Shown piece after piece: positions 8,997 through 19,191 of a stretch of 64,000 bases of DNA. Every line of letters begins with the position of its first letter. The first letter of the stretch is position 1. The translations under genes and the position numbers were made by a program. The notes beneath the pieces are model-generated. The model did no database searches, was not told the DNA's origin, and saw only the letters and a list, made by a program, of their open reading frames with translations. The stretch spans positions 1-64,000 of the forward strand of contig PBKC01000043.1 of the NCBI GenBank assembly GCA_002721365.1, given 5' to 3'. This stretch comes from Rhodospirillaceae bacterium. Its GTDB lineage: Bacteria > Pseudomonadota > Alphaproteobacteria > GCA-2721365.

Positions 8997-10055
8997 TCAG
9001 GTGATGTGTGCGCCCTGGGTGGCGGTGTAGATCGTGTACACCGACTGGCTGCCGCACATGAACAGCCGGTTCCGGTGCTCACCGATGAAGCACAGGTTGG
9101 CGCAGATTTCAGGGACCATGATCTGGGCGATGCGGGTGCCGTCGGGCGCGAAGATGTGCACACCGTCATAACCTTCGCCAACCCAGCCCGAACCGGCCCA
9201 GATGTTGCCGTGGATGTCGGCGCGAATGCCGTCGGCGAATCCGGTGCCCTGGTCGGTGGTCATGCTGATGAAGTGCTTGCCGTTGCTGGCGGTCTTGCCG
9301 TCGTCCGACAGGTCGTAGACCCAGATCACCGACGGCGCGTCCGGGAAGTGAGTCGGCGCGGTGTCGGCGATGTAGAGCTTCTTGTAGTCGGGGGAGAAGC
9401 AGAGACCGTTCGGCTTCTTCGCGTCTTCCGCGAGGATCGACAGCTTGCCGGTCTTGCCGTCCAGGCAATAGGTGCGGGTCGGCAGCTCGAGCTCGCGCTC
9501 GTTGCCTTCGTAGTACCAGTGGCTGCCATAGCCCGGATCGGTGAACAGGATGTTGCCGTTCGGATGCACGATGGCATCGTTCGGCGCGTTCAGCCGCTTG
9601 CCTTCGAAGGTGTCGGCGAGGACGGTGTAGCTGCCGTCACGCTCGTAGCGCGACACGCGGGCGGTCTGATGCTCGCAGCTGATCTGGCGGCCTTCGAAGT
9701 CGAAGGTATTGCCGTTCGAATAGTGCGAGGGCGAGCGCAGAAGGCTGATCGTGTTGGTGACTTCGTCGAAGCGGAGCTGACGGTTCTTCGGAATGTCGCT
9801 GTAGACGACATAGCGGCCCACGGCGTTCCATGCCGGGCCTTCCGCCCAGTAGGTGCCGACATAGTAGCGCTCCAGCGGCGCGTTGCCGATGCGGAGCTTG
9901 GCGCCACGCGGATCGAGAATCTTCCACGCCTGATCCGGATAGCGGTGCGGCTGCGAGAAATCGCGTTCCTGGGCCAACGCCGGCAGAGCCGTGGCACTGG
10001 CCGCGGCAGCCGCGGTACCGGCCATAAACGAACGCCTGTCCATCTCGAATTTCAT
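8997..10055 (-). CDS. SMP-30/gluconolactonase/LRE-type beta-propeller protein, Tat-exported
   Basis: The start is the ATG at 10055, preceded by GGGAGGA. The N-terminus MKFEMDRRSFMAG plus an alanine-rich hydrophobic stretch and ALAQ is a twin-arginine signal, so the 352-residue precursor is exported folded. The body has the repeated beta-strand pattern of SMP-30/gluconolactonases. Family landmarks are EGPAW, FTDPGYGSHWY, NGLCFSPDYKKLYIADT and GFADGIRADIHGNIWAG. Family members hydrolyse sugar lactones or organophosphates using a bound divalent metal; the substrate here is unknown. It is monocistronic, divergent from lysK, and ends at a strong terminator. Confidence 0.88.
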   Translation of the reverse strand: MKFEMDRRSFMAGTAAAAASATALPALAQERDFSQPHRYPDQAWKILDPRGAKLRIGNAPLERYYVGTYWAEGPAWNAVGRYVVYSDIPKNRQLRFDEVTNTISLLRSPSHYSNGNTFDFEGRQISCEHQTARVSRYERDGSYTVLADTFEGKRLNAPNDAIVHPNGNILFTDPGYGSHWYYEGNERELELPTRTYCLDGKTGKLSILAEDAKKPNGLCFSPDYKKLYIADTAPTHFPDAPSVIWVYDLSDDGKTASNGKHFISMTTDQGTGFADGIRADIHGNIWAGSGWVGEGYDGVHIFAPDGTRIAQIMVPEICANLCFIGEHRNRLFMCGSQSVYTIYTATQGAHIT

Positions 10056-10242
10056 AACGTTCCTCCCGTCCTTGGGCTTAACCGGGTGCTCCGTTGATGG
10101 GCACCCCTCCATATACCGCGCCGATTGTGGTCCGTAAGACAGACACTTGCAACCATAGGAACGTAACAACATTGCACTGCCGCCGGATTGACGAATGCCA
10201 CGGTGCCCCCTAGCTTGCGCCGATCAAACTAGGCGGAAATCC

Positions 10243-11844
10243 GTGACTGACATTCGATCATTGGCGATGGAGAGCACCGCATGGCCTTTCGTCGAGGCGC
10301 GGCGCGTCCTCGATCGCATCGGCGCTGACGGTCCGCGCAAGGGCTACGTGCTGTTCGAGACGGGCTACGGCCCCTCGGGTCTCCCTCATATCGGCACCTT
10401 CGGCGAGGTCGCGCGGACGACGATGGTCCGTCACGCCTTCTCGATTCTGTCCGATGTTCCGTCGAAGCTGTTCGCGTTTTCCGACGACATGGACGGGCTC
10501 CGGAAGGTTCCGGACAACATCCCGAACCAGGAGATGGTGCGGGCCCATCTCGGCAAGCCGCTGACCGCGATCCCCGATCCGTTCGGCACGCATGAAAGCT
10601 TCGGCCACCACAACAACGCAAGGCTGCGCGGCTTTCTCGATACCTTCGGCTTCGACTACACCTTCATGAGCGCGACCGACTGCTACCGCAGCGGCCGGTT
10701 CGACGAGACGCTGCTGTCGGTCCTCCGCCACTACGACGATGTTATCGGCGTGATCCTGCCGACGCTGGGCGCGGAGCGGCAGGCGACCTACAGCCCGTTC
10801 CTGCCGCTCTGTCCGAAGACGGGAAAGGTGCTGCAGGTGCCGGTCATCGCCCATGATCCCGACGCCGGTACCATCACCTATCGCGACGAGGACGGCAGCA
10901 CTAACGAGGTGTCCGTGACCGGCGGGGCCTGCAAGCTGCAGTGGAAGGCCGACTGGGCGATGCGCTGGGTGGCGCTCGACGTCGACTACGAGATGGCGGG
11001 CAAGGACCTGATCCCGTCGGTCCAGCTTTCCAGCCGCATCTGCCGCATCCTCGATGGGACGCCGCCCGAGAGCTTCATCTACGAGCTGTTCCTGGACGAG
11101 AACGGCGAGAAGATCTCGAAGTCGCGCGGCAACGGCCTGACCATCGAGGAATGGCTGCGCTACGCCTCGCCGCAGAGCCTCGCGCATTACATGTTCCAGT
11201 CGCCGCGCAAGGCGAAGCGGCTCTATTTCGACGTGATCCCGCGCCAGGTCGACGAATACCTGACCCAGCTCGCGAACTATCAGCAGCAGGACGAGAAGGC
11301 GCGGCTCGCCAATCCGGTCTGGCACATCCATGCGGGCACGCCGCCCGCGGAAACGGTGCCGCTGTCGTTCGGTATCCTTCTCAACCTCGCCAGCGTCTGC
11401 AACACCGAGGACAAGGCGGTGCTGTGGGGATTCATCAACCGCTACATCCCCGACGCGAGCCCGACCACCGCGGCGATCCTCGACGAGATGGTCGGCCACG
11501 CGATCAACTACTATCGGGATTTCGTCAAGCCGGCGAAGCAGTACCGGCCGCCCGAGGGCGTCGAGGTGGCGGCGCTGACGGAACTTGCCGAGGCGCTGGA
11601 AGCCCTGCCGGCGGACGCCGACGCCGAGGCCATCCAGACCGAGGTCTACGAGGTCGGCAAGCGGCACCCGTTCCCCGACCTCAAGACCTGGTTCCGCACT
11701 TTATATGAAGTGCTGCTCGGCCAGGCCCAGGGGCCGCGGATGGGATCGTTCATCGCCCTCTACGGCCGCGAGGAGACGATCGCCCTGATCCGCCGGGTCC
11801 TTGCGGGTGGCAGCCCCGTCGAGGACGAGGCCGCCGCGTCGTAG
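10243..11844 (+). CDS. lysK: Lysine--tRNA ligase, class I
   Basis: I choose the GTG at 10243 because AGGCGG lies 6 bases upstream and the resulting N-terminus ([16 protein letters not shown]) resembles other alphaproteobacterial class I enzymes. An ATG at 10267 is the alternative. The product has 533 residues. The HIGH signature is PHIGTFGE (HIGT 49-52) and the KMSKS signature is KISKS at 290-294. This Rossmann-fold class I LysRS replaces the class II enzyme in most alphaproteobacteria and attaches lysine to tRNA-Lys. It is convergent with the lipoprotein gene. A short palindrome at 11861-11879 may act as the shared terminator. Confidence 0.95.
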   Translation: MTDIRSLAMESTAWPFVEARRVLDRIGADGPRKGYVLFETGYGPSGLPHIGTFGEVARTTMVRHAFSILSDVPSKLFAFSDDMDGLRKVPDNIPNQEMVRAHLGKPLTAIPDPFGTHESFGHHNNARLRGFLDTFGFDYTFMSATDCYRSGRFDETLLSVLRHYDDVIGVILPTLGAERQATYSPFLPLCPKTGKVLQVPVIAHDPDAGTITYRDEDGSTNEVSVTGGACKLQWKADWAMRWVALDVDYEMAGKDLIPSVQLSSRICRILDGTPPESFIYELFLDENGEKISKSRGNGLTIEEWLRYASPQSLAHYMFQSPRKAKRLYFDVIPRQVDEYLTQLANYQQQDEKARLANPVWHIHAGTPPAETVPLSFGILLNLASVCNTEDKAVLWGFINRYIPDASPTTAAILDEMVGHAINYYRDFVKPAKQYRPPEGVEVAALTELAEALEALPADADAEAIQTEVYEVGKRHPFPDLKTWFRTLYEVLLGQAQGPRMGSFIALYGREETIALIRRVLAGGSPVEDEAAAS

Positions 11845-11891
11845 CGCGAAAAGGCGCGCAGCGAGGAGGTCCTCCTCGCCCGCATCCGTGT

Positions 11892-12479
11892 TCAGTGCAC
11901 GTATGTCGTCAGGTACTGGCGCATCGACTTCTCCGCCTCGACGTTGAAGTCGCGCATCAGGGCTTCCGTGATTTCGAAGAAGATCTGGTCGCGTTCGTTC
12001 AGGGTCAGGTTTTCCGGGACGGTCCGGGTACGCTGCGCCTCGATCCGGATGTAGCCGACATTCTGGCCGCCGGCGTCGATGATGTTGATCTGGACGACCA
12101 GATTGGCGTCGTAGCGATAGGCCTGGTCGACGGTGACCATGCCCTCGATGCCCTCCGTCCGCTCCAGCGGTACCTCGACGACGCTGGCATCCTCGACCAC
12201 CACCTGAACGACCCCGGCGGTCCCCACCGGCTGAAGCCGGTCGCTCGCCCATCGATGGACGGCGGCCATCGGCGAGACGGGGAACTCGTGCTCGACGTGA
12301 GGAGGCTTGAGGGTCGGGCGGAACACGTCGACGACTTCCGTGCGGCCGACGTTCACCTTGATCGGATGCAGATGGGCGAACGTGACTTCGGGGTAGAGCG
12401 GTCGATCCGGCTCGGCACAGGCCGCCAGGCTCAGTACGGCGGCCAGCGGGATCAGGACCCGACGAAGAACAGCATGCAT
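11892..12479 (-). CDS. Uncharacterised lipoprotein
   Basis: Start at the ATG at 12479, with GGAGG 7 bases upstream; the frame extends upstream without support. The 195-residue product begins MHAVLRRVLIPLAAVLSLAAC, a lipoprotein signal with lipobox LAAC. The mature part is mixed alpha/beta with no cysteine pairs and ends in helices (EITEALMRDFNVEAEKSMRQYL). I do not recognise a characterised family; similar hypothetical lipoproteins are common in Rhodospirillales-type genomes. It stands alone between lysK (convergent) and hslO (same strand, about 165 bases upstream). Confidence 0.75.
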   Translation of the reverse strand: MHAVLRRVLIPLAAVLSLAACAEPDRPLYPEVTFAHLHPIKVNVGRTEVVDVFRPTLKPPHVEHEFPVSPMAAVHRWASDRLQPVGTAGVVQVVVEDASVVEVPLERTEGIEGMVTVDQAYRYDANLVVQINIIDAGGQNVGYIRIEAQRTRTVPENLTLNERDQIFFEITEALMRDFNVEAEKSMRQYLTTYVH

Positions 12480-12645
12480 GGCGAAGCCTCCTTCACGGTT
12501 GGCGGCGGTAGGATGCTGTCGCCGCCCCATTTCAGTTTCGATCGAACAACGTACGAATCCCGGTGCGGTTGCCAAGTAGTGTAGCCGAAACACCCGGCCG
12601 TCGCGCCCGGCCGAGGCCGCGGGGTATCATCGAGTTCGGCAGGAT

Positions 12646-13578
12646 TCAGTGGGTCGCGACGACGTCCGACGGCGCATAGATGTAGCGGCGGCTGCAGAAT
12701 TCGCAGGTAACCACGATCTCGCCTTCGTCGGTGACCATGTCCGCCACTTCCTCCTCCGGGAACGAACGGAGCACGCCGAGAACACGCTCGTTCGAGCAGC
12801 GGCATTCGGCGCTCAGGGCATGGGGGCGGTAAACCCAGACACCATCTTCGCTGAACAGGCGGTTGAGCAGCACCGGCGCCGACAGGTCGGGGTCCGTGAG
12901 TTCGTCGGTGGTGGCGGTATCCATCAGCAGGCGCGTACGCCGCCAGGCATCCTCCATCGCGTCTTCATCGATGGGCGCGCCGCTGTCGTGCCCGCCTTCC
13001 TGCGGGACGGTCTGGATCATGATGCAGCCGGCCCGCCATCCGTTCCCGCTCTCCTCCGTGCGTTGGATCGCGGCGGCCTTGATCTCGGCGCCGATCTGCT
13101 CCGACTGCACGAAATAGCGACGGACGCAGTCGGCGAGGCTGCTGCCTTCCAGGTCCACTATTCCCTGATAGCGCTCGGTATCCGGTCCCTGGTCGACGGT
13201 CAGGCTGAGATAGCCTTTGCCGAGGAAACGCCTGAGATCGACCGCGCCCGGTTCGGCCAGCGCTTTCTCGAAGCGCTCGGCGTCATAGCCGGCATAGCCC
13301 CGCAGGCCGCCGTCGGTGGTGCAGTCGGCGACCATCAGCCGTACCGGCCCGTCACCGTGAATCTGCAGGCTGAACACGCCATCGAACTTCAGCGCTGCTG
13401 CGAGTGCCGGAGTCATGGCGATCAATTCCCCCAGCATGGTGGCCAGGGGTTCGGGATAGTCGTGCCTAGCGAGAATCGTGTCGATCACGCCGCCCAGCCG
13501 GACGATGCGCCCGCGAAGGCCGAAACGATCGATCTGAAACGGCTGGACGAGATCGTCGGGCCGGGTCGCGAAAACCAT
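12646..13578 (-). CDS. hslO: Redox-regulated molecular chaperone Hsp33
   Basis: A 310-residue Hsp33. The C-terminal zinc redox switch is visible as CRC (in SAECRCSNERV) and CEFC (in VTCEFCSRRY), the CxC and CxxC pairs that bind zinc when reduced. On oxidative stress they form disulfides and activate the holdase. The N-terminal part reads as the Hsp33 fold (VDRFGLRGR-type start, DGPVRLMVADC). Its start codon directly abuts the argF stop, with no intergenic base. Together with argD it forms the argD-argF-hslO operon common in alphaproteobacteria. The family position of hslO in an arginine operon is known, but the reason is not. Confidence 0.95.
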   Translation of the reverse strand: MVFATRPDDLVQPFQIDRFGLRGRIVRLGGVIDTILARHDYPEPLATMLGELIAMTPALAAALKFDGVFSLQIHGDGPVRLMVADCTTDGGLRGYAGYDAERFEKALAEPGAVDLRRFLGKGYLSLTVDQGPDTERYQGIVDLEGSSLADCVRRYFVQSEQIGAEIKAAAIQRTEESGNGWRAGCIMIQTVPQEGGHDSGAPIDEDAMEDAWRRTRLLMDTATTDELTDPDLSAPVLLNRLFSEDGVWVYRPHALSAECRCSNERVLGVLRSFPEEEVADMVTDEGEIVVTCEFCSRRYIYAPSDVVATH

Positions 13579-14508
13579 TCAGCTCAGGCACCAGTAAAGA
13601 ATGCCCTTCTGGGCGTGGAGGCGATTCTCGGCCTCGTCCCATACCACCGACTGCGGACCGTCGATCACCTCGGCGGTCACCTCTTCGTCGCGACTCGCCG
13701 GCAGGCAGTGCATGAAGATCGCATCCTTCTTGGCCATGGCCATGATATCGGCATTGACCTGATACGGTTTCAACAGCTTGCGGCGCACGGCGGCGTCGTT
13801 GTTGCCCATCGACACCCAGGTGTCGGTGACGACGCAATCCGCGCCGTTCACCGCGTCGGCGACGGAATCGGTGACGACGATCTTGCCGCCCGCGCTCTCC
13901 GCCCAGCGGACGAGGTCGGCGTCGGGACGAAGCGTCTCAGGGCATGCGATGCGGAAGGTGAAGCCAAAGCGCTGGGCCGCGTGGATCCACGAGGCGGCAA
14001 CGTTGTTACCGTCTCCCGACCAGGCGATCACCGCATCCTTGATCGGGCCCTTATACTGCTCGTAGGTCATGATGTCTGCCATGACCTGGCAGGGATGGCT
14101 GCGGTCGGTCAGGCCATTGATGACCGGCACGGTCGCCTCGGCCGCAAGTTCGGTCAGCGTGCCGTGCTTCAGCGCCCTGATGGCGATGGCATCGACATAG
14201 CGCGACAGCACCTTCGCGGTGTCGGCGACGGTCTCGCCACGGCCGAGCTGCATGTCCTGGGCACTGACGACGATCGATTCGCCACCGAGCTGGCGGACGG
14301 CCACGTCGAACGAGATGCGCGTCCGGGTCGATGGCTTCTCGAAGATCAGAGCGACCGTCTTGTCGGTCAGCGGCCGTTCACGCACGCCCTGCGCCCAGGC
14401 GGAACGCAGGTCTGTCGCCTTGTCGAGGATGCCCCGCAGCGTCGCGGCATCGATCGCGTCGAGGTCGAGAAACGAACGGGCCTCCGTCACGGCGCCGAAT
14501 CCCGGCAT
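13579..14508 (-). CDS. argF: Ornithine carbamoyltransferase
   Basis: A 309-residue enzyme of normal length. Signatures are the carbamoyl-phosphate site [17 protein letters not shown] (with SHPCQ), and the ornithine-site [11 protein letters not shown]. It converts ornithine and carbamoyl phosphate to citrulline in arginine biosynthesis, in the cytoplasm as a trimer. Its first codons overlap the end of argD by 22 bases, suggesting translational coupling. hslO follows with no gap. I used [13 protein letters not shown] as start; a downstream start would remove only a few residues. Confidence 0.96.
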   Translation of the reverse strand: MPGFGAVTEARSFLDLDAIDAATLRGILDKATDLRSAWAQGVRERPLTDKTVALIFEKPSTRTRISFDVAVRQLGGESIVVSAQDMQLGRGETVADTAKVLSRYVDAIAIRALKHGTLTELAAEATVPVINGLTDRSHPCQVMADIMTYEQYKGPIKDAVIAWSGDGNNVAASWIHAAQRFGFTFRIACPETLRPDADLVRWAESAGGKIVVTDSVADAVNGADCVVTDTWVSMGNNDAAVRRKLLKPYQVNADIMAMAKKDAIFMHCLPASRDEEVTAEVIDGPQSVVWDEAENRLHAQKGILYWCLS

Positions 14509-15659
14509 GCGGCATCGAGCGCCGCGACGGACTCATCGATCTGGACGTCGTCGATGATCAGCGGCGGCAGGAAGCGCACGACATTGTCCGCCGCGACGAC
14601 CGCGAGAAGGCCATGTTTTCGCAGCGCCTCGACCAGGGTTCCGTTGGGGATCTTGCATTGCAGGCCGATCATCAGGCCGCGTCCACGCACACCGATCAGG
14701 ACCTCCGGATGCGCCGCGGCGACCGCGTCGAGCCGGGCCCGCAAGGTTTCCCCGGTCGTGACCACCTGCTTCAGGAAAGCGGGTTCCAGCACGATGTCGA
14801 GGATGGCATTCGCACAGGCCGCCGCCAGTGGATTGCCGCCGAAGGTCGATCCGTGCGTACCGGGTACCATGCCGGCCGCCGCCGCCTCGGTCGCCAGTAC
14901 CGCGCCGATCGGAAAGCCGCCGCCCAGACCCTTGGCCAGCGCGACGACATCGGGCCGGACGCCGTCCCATTCATGGGCCAGGAACCGCCCCGACCGGCCG
15001 ATACCCGACTGCACTTCGTCGAACGCGAGCAGCAGGCCGTTCGCATCCGCGATCTCCCGGAGGCCGGTCAGGAACCCTTGCGGGGCGACGCGCACGCCGG
15101 CGGCATCGCCCTGGATCGGCTCGACCAGAATCGCCGCCGTCTCCGGACCTACGGCCGCCTGCACACTGTCGAGATCGCCGAACGTCGCCCGGTCGAAGCC
15201 CTGAACGACCGGCTGAAAGCCCTCGCGGTATTTCTCGTTCGCGCCCGCGGCCAGCGTCCCCAGCGTCCTGCCGTGGAACGCGCCGTCGAAGACGACGACC
15301 CGCGTCCGTTCCGGCCGACCGTTGACGAACTGGTAGCGGCGGACGGTCTTGATCGTCCCCTCCAGGGCCTCGGCGCCGGAATTGCAGAAGAACGCCTTGT
15401 CGGCAAAGCTGGCCGAACACAGCCGTTCCGCCAACCGCTCCTGCCCCGGAATCCGGTAGAGATTGGAGGTATGCCAAAGCTTCTCGGCCTGCGCGGTCAG
15501 CGCCGCGACGAGATGCGGATGGCAATGTCCCAGCGTCGTGACCGCGATACCGCTGCCGAAGTCGAGATAACGTCGCCCATCGGCGGTGAAAAGGTACGGA
15601 CCCTCTCCCCGCTCGAAGGCGATATCGACACGCGCGTAGGTGGACATGACGGAAGACAT
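14487..15659 (-). CDS. argD: Acetylornithine aminotransferase
   Basis: A 390-residue class III PLP aminotransferase. It shows the N-terminal [18 protein letters not shown], the cofactor-binding [11 protein letters not shown], and the Schiff-base lysine in [15 protein letters not shown]. It transfers an amino group from glutamate to N-acetylglutamate semialdehyde in arginine synthesis, and often also acts in lysine synthesis. First gene of argD-argF-hslO. Two in-frame ATGs (15659, 15647) are possible; the first has GAGAG upstream. The 165 bases between it and the ABC permease presumably hold the operon promoter; I could not pick out a convincing one. Confidence 0.95.
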   Translation of the reverse strand: MSSVMSTYARVDIAFERGEGPYLFTADGRRYLDFGSGIAVTTLGHCHPHLVAALTAQAEKLWHTSNLYRIPGQERLAERLCSASFADKAFFCNSGAEALEGTIKTVRRYQFVNGRPERTRVVVFDGAFHGRTLGTLAAGANEKYREGFQPVVQGFDRATFGDLDSVQAAVGPETAAILVEPIQGDAAGVRVAPQGFLTGLREIADANGLLLAFDEVQSGIGRSGRFLAHEWDGVRPDVVALAKGLGGGFPIGAVLATEAAAAGMVPGTHGSTFGGNPLAAACANAILDIVLEPAFLKQVVTTGETLRARLDAVAAAHPEVLIGVRGRGLMIGLQCKIPNGTLVEALRKHGLLAVVAADNVVRFLPPLIIDDVQIDESVAALDAACRDSAP

Positions 15660-15824
15660 GACGGACTCTCGCTAAACGGCATTACTCTTGCAGCGCAAGG
15701 AAACCGCGGAGTATCCGCATCGCCCATACCCGTGTCAACGCGCCCGAGTCGGGCGGACCGCAGCTTTCACGGAGCGGTAGCCGAACCGGCCCTACCGCCG
15801 GGCCGGAAACATCCTTCGCGGGCT

Positions 15825-16616
15825 TCAGGCCTTCAGCTTGTAACCTGTGCTGAGAATGCGGAAGGACAGGAACCACAGGACCGTATTGGCGGCGAGCAGA
15901 TAGCAGGCGCCGACCAGCAGGTTGCCGTCGGCGTGGTCGATGAAGGAATAACGGAAGCCGTCGATCATATAGAAGAAGGGGTTCCACTGCGCGACGTGGT
16001 GCCAGAACCCGGGCAGGCGGTCGATCGAGTAGAAGGTGCCCGACAGGAACGCCAGCGGCGTGATGACGAAGTTCGTCACCGCCGCCATCTGGTCGAACTT
16101 GTCGGCCCAGATTCCGGTGATGAGGCCGATCAGCGACAATAGCGTCGAGGCGGCGGCGGCGAAGAAGATGGTCGCGAGCACATGGCTCGGACTCAGGTCG
16201 ACGACGATCGCCATGGCGAGGCCGGTTACCACGCCCACCACGAGTCCGCGGGTGACACCGCCCATCACGTAGCAGAAGACCAGTTCGCCCGCCGACAACG
16301 GGGGCATCAGCACGTCGACGATGTTGCCCTGGACCTTGGCGATCATCACCGACGAAGAGGTGTTGGCGAAGGCGTTCTGGACGATCGCCATCATGATCAG
16401 GCCCGGAGCCAGGAACTCGAGGAAATTGCCTCCGTTGACGTTCCCGACCCGGTTGGCGAGCGCCAGGGAGAAGATCGCCAGGAAAAGCAGAGTCGTGACC
16501 ACCGGCGCCAGCACCGTCTGGCCGATGACTTTCACGAAGCGGTGGACCTCCTTGGAATACATGGTCCGGACGCCGATCCAGTTGACCGCTCCGATTTCAC
16601 GCGGTGCGATCGCCAT
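15825..16616 (-). CDS. ABC-2 type transporter permease without an adjacent ATPase
   Basis: A 263-residue membrane protein with six predicted hydrophobic segments. It has the ABC-2 family signature near ITPLAFLSGTFYSIDRLPGFWHHVAQWNPFFYMIDGFRY. The N-terminus MAIAPREIGAVNWIG precedes a cytoplasmic RTMYSKEVHRF segment typical of the family. ABC-2 permeases export drugs, lipids or polysaccharide with a separate ATPase. None is encoded next to it: upstream is divergent HD-GYP signalling, downstream is argD. A second ABC-2 permease at 61746-62555 does have its ATPase, but its sequence is different. The partner must be elsewhere in the genome. Confidence 0.88.
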   Translation of the reverse strand: MAIAPREIGAVNWIGVRTMYSKEVHRFVKVIGQTVLAPVVTTLLFLAIFSLALANRVGNVNGGNFLEFLAPGLIMMAIVQNAFANTSSSVMIAKVQGNIVDVLMPPLSAGELVFCYVMGGVTRGLVVGVVTGLAMAIVVDLSPSHVLATIFFAAAASTLLSLIGLITGIWADKFDQMAAVTNFVITPLAFLSGTFYSIDRLPGFWHHVAQWNPFFYMIDGFRYSFIDHADGNLLVGACYLLAANTVLWFLSFRILSTGYKLKA

Positions 16617-16982
16617 TCTCTACCCCTTCGGTTGAAAACCAATCCTTGCGGCGCGACCATAGGCCTGACCTAGCGCAGCCGGCAACCTCGTTTCCGGTTC
16701 CGGCCCGCGAACCCGTGATCGGCCAATTCCATGAATGCGGAACCAGGTACGTCGATGGGCGTTTCAGGGGCAGCAGGTATACTTTATTCTAATAGGTTGC
16801 CGGTGCGGACCGTAGGGAGTGGTATTATGGCCCGACGTCACACATGCCGGATAACGCCTTGCGGCGATCGAAGACGGCGGATGGCCCACGAACTTGGCCG
16901 CTCCGCCGGGCGGGGAGCGGCCGGGGCTTCGAGAGAAAGGCAGGGGGCGATCTCTTGAAGGAGGCGCGGAAGGTTTCACGCG
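16617..16982. other. Intergenic region between divergent permease and HD-GYP genes
   Basis: 366 bases with no convincing gene. An AT-rich block (about 16786-16803, containing TATACTTTATTCTAATA) stands out from the GC-rich surroundings and could be the -10 region for the rightward gene. A hairpin with 9-bp perfect arms (16896-16904 and 16914-16922) lies in the putative leader of the HD-GYP gene, about 60 bases before its ATG. The GGAAGG near 16968 is the probable ribosome binding site. Confidence 0.5.
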
Positions 16983-19004
16983 ATGGCTGACGCGCGCTTT
17001 CGTGCTCTCGTTATCGACAGCGAGGGCTCGGGACAATCGACACTGACGGCGATGCTCGGCGGCGAAGGGCATGCCGTGCTGAACCTGTCCGATCCTGCGC
17101 TGATCGTGCCGATGCTGCGGCAAGAACGTTTCGACCTGATTTTCCTCGATCTGGCGACGACGGAGGGACAGGGACCCGATTTCGTCGCGCGGCTGCATGA
17201 TGATCCGGCCGTCGCCGAGGTGCCGATCATCATCGTCGCCGAAGCGCAATCCCTGGAGGCGGCCGCGGAATGCCTCGACTGGGGGGCGGACGACATCGTC
17301 GCCCGGCCCATCAACATGACCCTTCTTCGGGCGCGGGCGAAGAATGCGTTGCGCCTGCAGACGATGCGGGATTCCGAGAACCGGCAGCTCGACAATTTCC
17401 GCCGGTTGAACGAGATCGGTATCGCCTTGTCGGCGGAAAAGAACGTCGACCGGCTGCTGGAGATGATCCTGTTGCAGGCCAAGGCAATGACCGGCGCCGA
17501 CGGCGGCACGATCTATCTCCGAGAGGGCGACCGCCTCAAGTTCGCGATCATGCGGACCGACTCCCTGCATTTCGCGCTCGGCGGAACCACCGGGCGCGAA
17601 ATTCCGTTTCCGCCGCTCTACCTCTACGACCCCGCGACGGGAGAGCCCAACCACCGCAACGTCGCGACCCATGTCGGGCTGACCGGAAACTCGGTAAACA
17701 TTCCCGACGCCTACGTGGCCGAAGGGTTCGACTTCAGCGGCACGCGCGCGTTTGATTCGAAGACCGGCTACCGGTCCAAGTCCTTCCTGACCATCCCGAT
17801 GAAGAACTACGAAGGGGAAGTCATCGGGGTTCTCCAGCTCCTGAACGCCCGCGCCCATGACGGCCATGAGGTCGGCACCTTTGCGCTCGAGGATCAGCAG
17901 GCGGTGGAATCGCTCGCCTCCCAGGCGGCGATCGCCATCGACAACCAGACCCTGCTGCAAGGCCAGAAGGACCTGCTCGAATCGTTCATCAAGCTGATTG
18001 CGTCGGCGATCGACGCCAAATCCCCTTATACCGGCGGCCATTGTGCCCGAGTCCCGGTTCTCACTGAATTGCTGGCGGAAGCGGCCTGCAAGGCGAGCAG
18101 CGGTCCGTTCAAGGATTTCGATCTCAACGAAGACCAGCAGTACGAGCTCCATATCGCTGGATGGCTGCACGACTGCGGCAAGGTGACGACGCCGGAATAC
18201 GTCGTCGACAAAGCGACCAAGCTGGAAACGATCTACGACCGTATCGAGACCGTGAAGACGCGGTTCGTCGTTCTGGAGCGCGACGCGGAGATCGCCTATC
18301 TGCGGGCGGTCCTCGATCGACCGGAGGACGAGCCGGCGCTCCGGGCGGCCTTCGAAGCGCAAATCGTCCAACTTCGCGACGATCGGGATTTCATCATTCG
18401 CTCCAATACCGGCGGCGAGTTCATGCCGGACGCCAACGTCGAGCGGATAAAGGCGATCGCCAGGCTCACATGGCGGGACTGGGATGATGCGGAGATGGAT
18501 TTCCTCTCCGATGACGAGGTCTACAATCTGACGATTCGCAAGGGGACGCTGACCTCGGAAGAGCGCCAGATCATCAACCATCACATCGTGATGACGATCG
18601 AGATGCTGGAAAAGCTGCCCTTCCCGAAGACGCTTCGGCGCGTGCCCGAATTCGCGGGCGGTCATCACGAGAAGATGGATGGCACCGGTTATCCGCGCGG
18701 TCTGGTGCGCGAGGAGATGTCGGTCCCGGCGCGGATGATGGCCGTCGCCGACGTGTTCGAGGCACTGACGGCGGGCGACCGCCCCTACAAGCGGGCGATG
18801 AAGCTCAGCACGGCCATGGACATCCTCGGCAAGATGAAGCTCGAGCATCATATCGATCCCGAGCTGTTCGACCTGTTCGTCGAGTCCGGCGCCTATCTCA
18901 AATACGCGCAGCAGTTCCTGCAGCCGGAGCAGATCGACGAGGTCGACGTCGAGAAGTACCTGGGGCCGATCGAGGATCTAATGCCGGTGAAGGCGCGCGC
19001 GTGA
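16983..19004 (+). CDS. Response regulator with REC, GAF and HD-GYP domains (cyclic-di-GMP phosphodiesterase candidate)
   Basis: A 673-residue protein. Residues 1-125 are a receiver domain with the likely phospho-Asp in LIFLDLATTEG. The usual strand-5 lysine is replaced by arginine (ARPINM), so signalling may be atypical. A GAF-like domain follows (about 140-320, FLTIPMKNYEGEVIGVLQLLN). The C-terminal HD-GYP domain has HD at 396-397 (WLHDCGKVTTPE) and GYP at 569-571 (HHEKMDGTGYP). The HD-to-GYP spacing of about 170 residues is roughly 100 more than in a minimal domain, so an insertion lies at about 420-530. Family role: hydrolysis of cyclic di-GMP. Two GGDEF cyclases about 8-9 kb away could be its opponents. 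Confidence 0.9.
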   Translation: MADARFRALVIDSEGSGQSTLTAMLGGEGHAVLNLSDPALIVPMLRQERFDLIFLDLATTEGQGPDFVARLHDDPAVAEVPIIIVAEAQSLEAAAECLDWGADDIVARPINMTLLRARAKNALRLQTMRDSENRQLDNFRRLNEIGIALSAEKNVDRLLEMILLQAKAMTGADGGTIYLREGDRLKFAIMRTDSLHFALGGTTGREIPFPPLYLYDPATGEPNHRNVATHVGLTGNSVNIPDAYVAEGFDFSGTRAFDSKTGYRSKSFLTIPMKNYEGEVIGVLQLLNARAHDGHEVGTFALEDQQAVESLASQAAIAIDNQTLLQGQKDLLESFIKLIASAIDAKSPYTGGHCARVPVLTELLAEAACKASSGPFKDFDLNEDQQYELHIAGWLHDCGKVTTPEYVVDKATKLETIYDRIETVKTRFVVLERDAEIAYLRAVLDRPEDEPALRAAFEAQIVQLRDDRDFIIRSNTGGEFMPDANVERIKAIARLTWRDWDDAEMDFLSDDEVYNLTIRKGTLTSEERQIINHHIVMTIEMLEKLPFPKTLRRVPEFAGGHHEKMDGTGYPRGLVREEMSVPARMMAVADVFEALTAGDRPYKRAMKLSTAMDILGKMKLEHHIDPELFDLFVESGAYLKYAQQFLQPEQIDEVDVEKYLGPIEDLMPVKARA

Positions 19005-19191
19005 GGTCGTTTCGGCAGGGGATTCCGCGCGCTGCCAGCCTCTTGCGACGAATATCCTGCGACTCTTCCGTGGGGTCGGCTGTTGACCATCCCGGTTGTC
19101 GCGGCTATCGCTAGCCCGCTGTTCCAGCATCCACTGACACGGGGATCTCCGGACCACGCATGCCTCACCGTTCAGCATCGTTCCCTGGCCG

